This document shows, piece after piece, positions 1 to 4,771 of a stretch of DNA of 7,772 bases. Location: positions 1-7,772 of the forward strand of contig RFHL01000738.1 of NCBI GenBank assembly GCA_003696875.1, read 5' to 3'. Under the pieces are notes generated by a model that had not been told where the DNA came from, ran no database searches, and saw only the letters and a program-made list of their open reading frames with translations. The stretch comes from Bacteroidota bacterium. Lineage in GTDB: Bacteria > Bacteroidota > Bacteroidia > J057. A program made the position numbers and the translations under genes. Numbering within the stretch: position 1 is the stretch's first letter; each line of letters begins with the position of its first letter.

Positions 1-25
1 ATCCCTTGCCCGCATACGGCGTCAG

Positions 26-60
26 AAAAAGCCTCACTTGGCCCGCCAAGCTCGGTTTTT
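26..60. terminator. Candidate Rho-independent terminator, possibly bidirectional
   Basis: CTTGG (37-41) pairs with CCAAG (46-50) around a CCCG loop. Outside a 3x3 internal loop, AAAAGCC (27-33) can pair with GGTTTTT (54-60), leaving a T-run at 56-60 on the plus strand and an A-run at 26-30, which is a T-run on the minus strand. It could therefore end a gene entering from the left, or a minus-strand transcript. The stem is short and broken by the internal loop, so confidence is moderate. Its position argues against extending the lipoprotein gene upstream to the TTG at 38, which lies inside the hairpin. Confidence 0.45.
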
Positions 61-142
61 CTTCCTTGTCTGCGCACAAGGTCTCGGCGCAAAATCGGGG
101 AGTTATTTTTCTCGCGTTACTAAACCGCTCAATCTGATCCCC

Positions 143-757
143 ATGCGTGAACGACTAATAGCCATTCTTCTCGGAGGCCTGATGCTGGGCCTGCTGGCAT
201 GCACCCCCTCTCCTGCGGGGCAGGGGCCAGACCTGAGCCGGCTTACGGCACCGGGTAGCCGGCAACAGGTGCCGGCCCGGGCCCGCCTTGCCGTCGAGGC
301 CCTACGTGACCGCGATATGCAGACCCTCAGCCAGCTTACCCACCCGCAGGCGGGTCTGCGCTTTTCGCCCGAGGTGTACGTGGACCCCGCCCAGCCGGTT
401 TTTCCGGTAGAAGCGGTGGCGCAGCTGCTGGAGGATGGACAAGCCTACACTTGGGGCGTGGCCGATGGCAGCGGAGATACGATCCGGGGGACCTTCGCGT
501 CCTATTATCCACGCTATGTCTATGACCTGGACTTTGCCGGGGCCGACAGCGTGTACTACAACTACGATCATCAGTGGGGCAACCGCACCAACAATGCCCG
601 GCAGGCTTATCCCGGGGGGGTGCTGGTGGAATACTACTTCCCGGCGGCGGATGCCGCCGCGATGGGCCTGGACTGGCGGGCGTTGCGGCTGGTATTCCTG
701 CCGTATGAAGGCGACTGGTATCTTGTGGGCGTGATTCACGCCCAGTGGACGCCGTAG
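143..757 (+). CDS. Conserved lipoprotein of unknown function
   Basis: A 204-aa predicted lipoprotein. The N-terminus (MRERLIAILLGGLMLGLLAC) is a lipoprotein signal peptide with lipobox LLAC and lipidated Cys20; Thr at +2 would not obviously retain it in the inner membrane. The mature part matches, from memory, a family of uncharacterised proteins in Bacteroidota and Firmicutes with the order A-L-x-x-x-D-M-x-x-L-x-x-x-xHP near residues 53-68, RFSPEVYVD (73-81), YTWGVADGSG (102-111), YYPRYVYD (121-128), the LVEYYFP strand (161-167), DWRALRLVF (177-185) and WYLVGVIHAQW (192-202). No enzyme motif is visible and I assign no function. The frame stays open upstream to a TTG at 38, but only the ATG at 143 gives a proper signal peptide. 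There is no Shine-Dalgarno. TATTTTTC at 104-111 resembles a Bacteroidota -7 element (TAnnTTTG), but I found no matching -33 TTG. No clear terminator follows on this strand. Confidence 0.88.
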   Translation: MRERLIAILLGGLMLGLLACTPSPAGQGPDLSRLTAPGSRQQVPARARLAVEALRDRDMQTLSQLTHPQAGLRFSPEVYVDPAQPVFPVEAVAQLLEDGQAYTWGVADGSGDTIRGTFASYYPRYVYDLDFAGADSVYYNYDHQWGNRTNNARQAYPGGVLVEYYFPAADAAAMGLDWRALRLVFLPYEGDWYLVGVIHAQWTP

Positions 758-830
758 GAGGGGCTTAGGATGAGATTAGAAGGTGAGTTGAGTAGGCGTT
801 AATCCCTGTTCCCCTACCATCCCATTTCCA

Positions 831-867
831 TAAAAAAAGCCCCGTGCCGCAGGCGCAGCACGGGGCT
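831..867 (-). terminator. Rho-independent terminator of the DUF2147 gene
   Basis: A perfect 10-bp stem, AGCCCCGTGC (838-847) with GCACGGGGCT (858-867), encloses a 10-nt loop. On the minus strand it is followed at once by seven T residues (A-run 832-838 on the plus strand). It starts 25 bp after the stop codon of the minus-strand gene at 892. The plus-strand side after 867 has no T-run, so it should act only on minus-strand transcription. Confidence 0.9.
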
Positions 868-891
868 CCGGGTGATAACGGGGGAGAAGGC

Positions 892-1362
892 TTATTTCTC
901 CCGGTACCAGTATTGGGTGCGACCCAGAAGCGAGAAGCCGATAAAGCCTCTCACCTTGAGCTTGTCGGCGCTTTGCAGCTCGATGTAGCAGCTGTAGACG
1001 GAGCCATTGGCGGGATCCAGGATTTCGCCGCCCTCCCAGGTATTGTTCCCGGCGGGCTCCAGGCCTTCCAGAATGACCATCCCGCGTACGGGCTGGTTAT
1101 AGCGGGGGTCGTCTTCGTCACAGTCATCACAGATAGGATTTTGTTCCTCATCCGGGCCCCGGAAGAGCTCGACGACCTTGCCGTATAACTTGCCATCCTG
1201 CTCGTAAATCTGCACGAGCGATTTGGGCTTGTTGGTCTCATCGTCGATCGTTTTCCAGGTGCCAATGGGCGACTGGGCCCGGAGAGCTGGGGCGGCCATG
1301 AGAAGGAGCATGAGCAGGCAGGGCGCGAGGCCCCGCGTAAGGGTTTTCTTGAGTAGTTGCAT
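892..1362 (-). CDS. Secreted DUF2147 family protein
   Basis: A 156-aa protein with a Sec signal peptide: basic start MQLLKK, hydrophobic core, and a probable cut after ALRA (residue 29). The mature part fits DUF2147 (PF09917), a small secreted family of unknown biochemical role: GTW (34-36) at the first strand, the VQIYEQDGKLYGKVVEL hairpin (50-66), GGEILDPANGSVYSC (111-125) and the C-terminal GRTQYW (147-152). A CDDC motif (78-81) in an acidic stretch (DEEQNPICDDCDEDD) could form a disulfide or bind metal; this is inference. Length is normal for the family. The frame is open upstream to 1545, overlapping the end of the phosphoesterase gene, but the ATG at 1362 is chosen because the signal peptide begins there. 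There is no Shine-Dalgarno. It lies 127 bp downstream of the phosphoesterase gene and ends at the strong hairpin at 838-867. Confidence 0.9.
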   Translation of the reverse strand: MQLLKKTLTRGLAPCLLMLLLMAAPALRAQSPIGTWKTIDDETNKPKSLVQIYEQDGKLYGKVVELFRGPDEEQNPICDDCDEDDPRYNQPVRGMVILEGLEPAGNNTWEGGEILDPANGSVYSCYIELQSADKLKVRGFIGFSLLGRTQYWYREK

Positions 1363-1429
1363 GATAAGTAGATTGTGTAGCGAATAAACGATGGGATCTG
1401 CCGCTTTCGTACGGTAGGAAAAAATCCTC

Positions 1430-1460
1430 ATAAGATAGGACGCATCAGGCAGGGATTCAA
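1430..1460 (-). promoter_or_regulatory. Weak candidate Bacteroidota-type promoter for the DUF2147 gene
   Basis: On the minus strand a TTG (1458-1460) is followed after 20 bp by TATCTTAT (1430-1437). This partly fits the Bacteroidota sigma-ABfr pattern TTG-N19..21-TAnnTTTG, with mismatches at the last two bases of the -7 element. It would give a leader of roughly 60 nt before the ATG at 1362. If real, the DUF2147 gene can be transcribed independently of the phosphoesterase gene. The match is weak and could be chance. Confidence 0.22.
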
Positions 1461-1489
1461 CCTCGCCACCACAGAAAAAGATCTGGGCC

Positions 1490-3688
1490 TCAGATGTCCG
1501 GGTACAAATCTGACTGGGCGGCCAGGTCGTGTTCACCCGATACATGTCCCCGGCTCCCGTACCAAAACTGGCTTTCGGGTTTTATGGGCGCCGCATCACC
1601 AGATGGTTCTCCCAGGGCCACTTCCTGCACCTCCCAGGCGGCCATCTGGTCCATGCCATCATTGATGGTCCAGGTGCCCAGGTGGAGGACCAGCCGGTCC
1701 GGGGCCAGCCCGGGGAGGGGCTGTCCCGCATGCGTGGCGGCATAGTCCGCCGCGGGGTCCAGACGGGCCGTCAGCCAGCGACCCATGGTCGCGGGCAGGT
1801 CGAAATGCTGGATCGGAGCGTCCCGTTTTTGGCCAAACTGCCCGGTGAGATTGAAAAACATGCGACCAGGTGCGTAAACCTGGTGGGCGATGCTTTGGCT
1901 CCCCCGATACCAGGCCAGCCAGAGGTAGGGGCCGTTCAGGCTCTCCGGGACCCGGCTGCGCGGGTCGATCCGGTACCGCAGCTGTATCCCTGGCAGATGA
2001 TCCGGCGCGATCGCCACCGCCTGACAGAGGCGGTTCAGCGTCTGTGGCATGCGGTCCTGCCCCGGAGCCGGATAGGCCCGGGCGCGGCTTTGCTGATAGA
2101 GCAGAGGGGCACTATCCCCGGCCCGCCTTACCTCGCTGAGGTGCGAGGGCTCTTCGGTTTCGGGATAGATGTAGCGCGGATGCCAGTGAGTAAGTCCCTC
2201 CCGAAAGTCGCCATTGCGCAGCCCGGACTGCACGGGGAGTTCCCAGGGGTGGCCCAGCCAGAGAGGGTAGCGGTCTTCGTCAAAAACAGGCAGGCGATCG
2301 GGATAGGAAAAGGCATAGCGCTGGACCGTTTTTGCCTGTACCCCTACCCGCTCGCCCTCAAGGTCCACGATACAAATGCCCTGCTCGGGCCCGCCAAAGT
2401 AGTCGGGCTCGCCAAAGGCCCGTGGCCGGTAACCAGCCGCAGGGAGGTTGATCATATTCATACCACGCAGGGACACGGCCGTCTTGGCCGAGGCCTTGAC
2501 GGGCATGTGCACATGCCCGCTGAATACGTAGCGGACGTTGCCATGCCGGCTCAGAATCTCCACCAGGGTACGCCGCACGGTGACCGTTTCCACGTAGGAC
2601 AGCAGCGGATCAATGCCGATGGGGTGTGAAGGCACGTGCTGGAAAAAGAGGACCGGCCGGTTCCGGTTTCGGGCGAGGTCCCGGGCCAGCCAGTCAAAGT
2701 AGTGGGGATGGGTGGCCCAGAAGTCCTGCCGCAGGGGATCGGGCCAGACCACAAAATGCCAGGCACCCAGGTCAAAGGCGTAGAGCAGCTTGTCGGTGCC
2801 GTTGAGGCGGTGTTGGCTGGCGAAGTAGTGGTCAAAGGCGCGCAGGTCGTAGCCCGGGCTGAAGGTGGCCCGATAGGCCGATTCGTGATTTCCGATTGCC
2901 AGCAATACGGGACAATCCAGCGGTTCAAAGAGCGCCTCCATGGCCCGAAAATGGGCTTCTTCGCCCTGATGATCGGTAAAATCTCCCAGCACCAGGGCAA
3001 ATGCGGGCGGGGGGTCCAGTTCCCGGATAAGCGCGACACTTTCGGCGATATAGGCGTTGTGAATCTGTACCCGGGTGGTGTCTTCTCGTCCCCCGTATCC
3101 GGGGTCACCGCCCTGAGGATCAGCCAGGATCGCAAATCGCAAATTGCTATTTGACGCGGAAATGCCCAGCGAAGCGGGGTCCAGGTATCCGACCTCCCGA
3201 TAACCCAGCAGGTTGGCGGTCACCTCGACGCCGGCGGCCCGCCAGCGGATCTCGGGCCATTGGGTGAGGTCGGAAAGCGGGAAGCTGTGCGACTCTCGTC
3301 CCAGACGAATGTGCAGCTCGGTGGCAGGGCTGGCCTCCGCCAGCCAGAGGACGAGGACGTCCTCGTCGCGGGCCGGCAGGTGAATCGCGCCCTTGCCCGT
3401 TTCGGGCTCGAAGTGGTCGCCCGCCTCGAAGTCAAAAACCTGGCTTCGGGTCAGCTCCCCTGGCCCTTTGACCCGTACCCGCAGCTCGCTAGTCTCTCCA
3501 GCCCTACCCGCCTCCTGGCGAAAGGCCAGCCGCAAGGCGGTCTCTCCCGCCTCGTTGGTGGCGTCGGCCAGCGACAGCCGGCCAGGATCGGAGTAGGGAG
3601 TAAAGGCCCTCGGCCGGTGCAGACCTGGGGGCAGCAGACTGGCGGCTGCCCCCAGGCTCAGACGTTCAAAAAAGGTGCGTCGTTTCAT
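1490..3688 (-). CDS. Tat-exported calcineurin-like metallophosphoesterase with C-terminal beta-sandwich
   Basis: A 732-aa protein. The N-terminus (KRRTFFERLSLGAAASLL) looks like a twin-arginine signal, suggesting export after folding and cofactor loading. Residues 30-165 are probably beta-rich without a recognised motif. The phosphoesterase core runs from about 184 to 445: DPQ (190-192), GDFTD (235-239), GNHE (266-269), QH (350-351) and GHVH (391-394). These supply the usual dinuclear metal and phosphate ligands D190, D236, N267, H268, H351, H392 and H394; the usual first-motif DxH is DxQ here. The segment from NGDFREGLTHW (492-502) to about 692 resembles galactose-binding or CBM-like jelly rolls and may bind carbohydrate or surface polymers (inference). 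Family members cleave phosphomonoesters or diesters; the substrate cannot be told. The ATG at 3688 is set by the Tat signal. The gene lies 121 bp downstream of the lipocalin-like gene, with phased 7-bp repeats between them. No terminator is evident after the stop. Confidence 0.9.
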   Translation of the reverse strand: MKRRTFFERLSLGAAASLLPPGLHRPRAFTPYSDPGRLSLADATNEAGETALRLAFRQEAGRAGETSELRVRVKGPGELTRSQVFDFEAGDHFEPETGKGAIHLPARDEDVLVLWLAEASPATELHIRLGRESHSFPLSDLTQWPEIRWRAAGVEVTANLLGYREVGYLDPASLGISASNSNLRFAILADPQGGDPGYGGREDTTRVQIHNAYIAESVALIRELDPPPAFALVLGDFTDHQGEEAHFRAMEALFEPLDCPVLLAIGNHESAYRATFSPGYDLRAFDHYFASQHRLNGTDKLLYAFDLGAWHFVVWPDPLRQDFWATHPHYFDWLARDLARNRNRPVLFFQHVPSHPIGIDPLLSYVETVTVRRTLVEILSRHGNVRYVFSGHVHMPVKASAKTAVSLRGMNMINLPAAGYRPRAFGEPDYFGGPEQGICIVDLEGERVGVQAKTVQRYAFSYPDRLPVFDEDRYPLWLGHPWELPVQSGLRNGDFREGLTHWHPRYIYPETEEPSHLSEVRRAGDSAPLLYQQSRARAYPAPGQDRMPQTLNRLCQAVAIAPDHLPGIQLRYRIDPRSRVPESLNGPYLWLAWYRGSQSIAHQVYAPGRMFFNLTGQFGQKRDAPIQHFDLPATMGRWLTARLDPAADYAATHAGQPLPGLAPDRLVLHLGTWTINDGMDQMAAWEVQEVALGEPSGDAAPIKPESQFWYGSRGHVSGEHDLAAQSDLYPDI
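2500..2519. repeat. Perfect 20-bp palindrome inside the phosphoesterase gene
   Basis: CGGGCATGTGCACATGCCCG reads identically on both strands. It covers the codons of the catalytic GHVHMP stretch (residues 391-396: GGG CAT GTG CAC ATG CCC), where the first three codons are the reverse complements of the last three. Protein constraint combined with GC-rich codon choice probably explains it, though cruciform or protein-binding potential exists. Confidence 0.9.
3350..3367. repeat. Perfect 18-bp palindrome inside the phosphoesterase gene
   Basis: GACGAGGACGTCCTCGTC is self-complementary over 18 bp, with an AatII-type GACGTC core. It encodes DEDVLV (residues 108-113), where Asp/Val and Glu/Leu codons complement each other in register. 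Codon bias is the likely cause. Confidence 0.9.
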
Positions 3689-3691
3689 GTT

Positions 3692-3719
3692 CTAGAGGCG
3701 AGATACGAGAAGCGAGGCC
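3692..3719. repeat. Degenerate 7-bp tandem repeat, CGAGNNN type
   Basis: Four exactly phased 7-mers: CTAGAGG, CGAGATA, CGAGAAG and CGAGGCC. CGAG recurs at 3699, 3706 and 3713. The array ends three bases before the start codon of the phosphoesterase gene, so on the minus strand (CTTCTCG TATCTCG CCTCTAG) it occupies that gene's leader. Similar low-complexity 7-bp arrays occur between genes in some Bacteroidota, from memory. Confidence 0.6.
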
Positions 3720-3773
3720 GCGACCCGATGACGGGCCTGCGGGAAGTGAGGATCGGAAGCGAACCTCAAGCTC

Positions 3774-3805
3774 GAACCAGGAACTAGGAACCACGAACCT
3801 GGAAC
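3774..3805. repeat. Degenerate 7-bp tandem repeat, GAACCAG type
   Basis: Units GAACCAG, GAACTAG, GAACCAC and GAACCTG, then a final GAAC. The GAAC core falls at 3774, 3781, 3788, 3795 and 3802, an exact 7-bp period. A decayed outlier, GAACCTC, sits at 3761, 13 bp away, as if one base had been lost. The array ends five bases before the stop codon of the lipocalin-like gene (TAA, 3812-3810). On the minus strand it reads as GTTC repeats. Confidence 0.75.
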
Positions 3806-3809
3806 ATTT

Positions 3810-4559
3810 TTATTGCCGCGCCCAGATCTCGCTGATGGGCTGACCACGGCTGCTCTTGCCGCTGTGGTGCCAGTCGTCTCCCTCAACCTTGCCTTCGAAG
3901 CTGAGGCTCATGCCGACCCGGGAGTTGTCGCGGGAAAAGAACTCGATGTGCTCGGTGTAGACGCCATCTTCGAAGGTGTAGGTGCCGCCACCGCAGCCCA
4001 TAAACTGCTTGGTGCCATAGTCCATGGCGGTCCACTGAAAGCGGGTGCCAGAGAGGATCTTGATGGTCTGCCGGGTGCCCCGCTGGTGAATCTCGACCAT
4101 CTCCCCGTCGCGCGCCCGCGCGCGGATCTTCCAGTGGCCAGCCAGCGGGCTGTCGCCCGCGTCGAGACGGACCCACATGTCTTCAAAAGTCATGTTGTCT
4201 TCTTCCCAGCGGACGAACATGCGATCGTCTGACACCTCAATAGTAGCCGGTAATTCCCGCCCGACCATACTGCTGTCCCATGTATTGTAGTCCACGGTAT
4301 AGAGCGATTCCCCCGATTCCGGGTCGAAGGTGTAGCTGCCGCCCGAGGAACCGATAAATTCGCCTTCTCGGTAGGCGGCCATCATGGTGTAGGAGGGCGA
4401 GAGAATCCGCACAATGGTCACCCCGTCCAGGCCGTCTTCCTGGGAGGATTTTTCGAGTCGCCAGGCGCCGACGAGGGGATTGTCGGCCGGGACCGGAGCC
4501 TGCGCACTCCATAGGGTCAGGGCCAGACATAGCCAGAGGAAAGCAGGGATCTTTTTCAT
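3810..4559 (-). CDS. Secreted protein with two tandem lipocalin-like domains
   Basis: A 249-aa protein with a Sec signal peptide (MKKIPAFLWLCLALTLWSAQA, cut near residues 19-21). The mature part is an internal duplication. Copy 1 (about 30-132) has GAW (31-33), TIVRILS (48-54), FIGSSGGSYTF (68-78), VG (99-100) and MWVRL (128-132). Copy 2 (about 140-248) has GHW (141-143), TIKILS (165-170), FMGCGGGTYTF (186-196), VG (215-216) and EIWAR (244-248). The GxW start and repeated beta-strands suggest lipocalin-like barrels that might bind a small hydrophobic ligand (inference). I recall similar proteins from Bacteroidota annotated only as 'membrane or secreted protein'. The frame is open upstream to an ATG at 4622, but the signal peptide favours 4559. 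There is no Shine-Dalgarno. It is divergent from the GH13 gene, and a 16-bp palindrome lies 40 bp upstream of its start. The phosphoesterase gene follows after 121 bp on the same strand. Confidence 0.88.
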   Translation of the reverse strand: MKKIPAFLWLCLALTLWSAQAPVPADNPLVGAWRLEKSSQEDGLDGVTIVRILSPSYTMMAAYREGEFIGSSGGSYTFDPESGESLYTVDYNTWDSSMVGRELPATIEVSDDRMFVRWEEDNMTFEDMWVRLDAGDSPLAGHWKIRARARDGEMVEIHQRGTRQTIKILSGTRFQWTAMDYGTKQFMGCGGGTYTFEDGVYTEHIEFFSRDNSRVGMSLSFEGKVEGDDWHHSGKSSRGQPISEIWARQ

Positions 4560-4598
4560 GTGATCAGGGGTTACGTGAAACAGTCTGAAGGAAAAGGC

Positions 4599-4614
4599 TG
4601 GCGCAAATGCGCCA
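4599..4614. promoter_or_regulatory. Candidate operator: 7-2-7 palindrome in the divergent intergenic region
   Basis: TGGCGCA-AA-TGCGCCA has perfect 7-bp arms around an AA spacer. It is 40 bp upstream of the lipocalin-like start (4559) and 158 bp upstream of the GH13 start (4772). Size and symmetry suit a dimeric helix-turn-helix regulator (inference). No regulator gene is in the window, and no consensus that I recognise matches. Confidence 0.35.
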
Positions 4615-4702
4615 TTCATCAATATACAACTCGGTGGGGAAATGCGGGAAATCTCTCCCAGGCTATCGGCCCAAAGGCAGATTTCGTACCTTGGACCGGA
4701 TT

Positions 4703-4716
4703 TGACCTCCAGGTCA
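4703..4716. promoter_or_regulatory. Candidate operator: 6-2-6 palindrome upstream of the GH13 gene
   Basis: TGACCT-CC-AGGTCA has perfect 6-bp arms and a 2-nt spacer, and ends 55 bp before the GH13 start. TACCTTGG at 4687-4694 is one mismatch from a Bacteroidota -7 element (TAnnTTTG), which would place the palindrome just downstream of a transcription start, a typical repressor position. I found no -33 TTG at proper spacing, so the promoter is uncertain. Confidence 0.3.
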
Positions 4717-4771
4717 GGCCCGGGAAGCTATCCTCATCCTTTCTCTGTATGGTTTCAAGCTGCTCGTTTTC

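Noticed and set aside
38..142. Upstream extension of the lipoprotein gene to the TTG at 38
   Set aside because: The extension begins inside a candidate terminator hairpin and would bury the lipoprotein signal peptide 35 residues into the protein.
844..1188. Plus-strand open frame antisense to the DUF2147 gene
   Set aside because: Begins inside the terminator hairpin and is an in-register shadow of the DUF2147 frame.
1529..2629. A 366-codon plus-strand open frame antisense to the phosphoesterase
   Set aside because: Same in-register codon-bias effect; the minus-strand frame contains the complete metallophosphoesterase motif set.
3692..3886. Minus-strand open frame across the intergenic repeats (contains VPGSWFLVPGSS)
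   Set aside because: The repetitive peptide is what the 7-bp repeats give when translated. It overlaps the end of the lipocalin-like gene in another frame and lacks any domain.
4109..4124. CGCGCGC-CC-GCGCGCG inverted repeat, alternating CG
   Set aside because: It lies within the lipocalin-like gene and is accounted for by R-A-R-A-R codons; nothing suggests a separate role.
3813..4232. Plus-strand open frame antisense to the lipocalin-like gene
   Set aside because: In register with the real gene, with no signal peptide or recognisable motif; explained by rarity of TTA, CTA and TCA codons.
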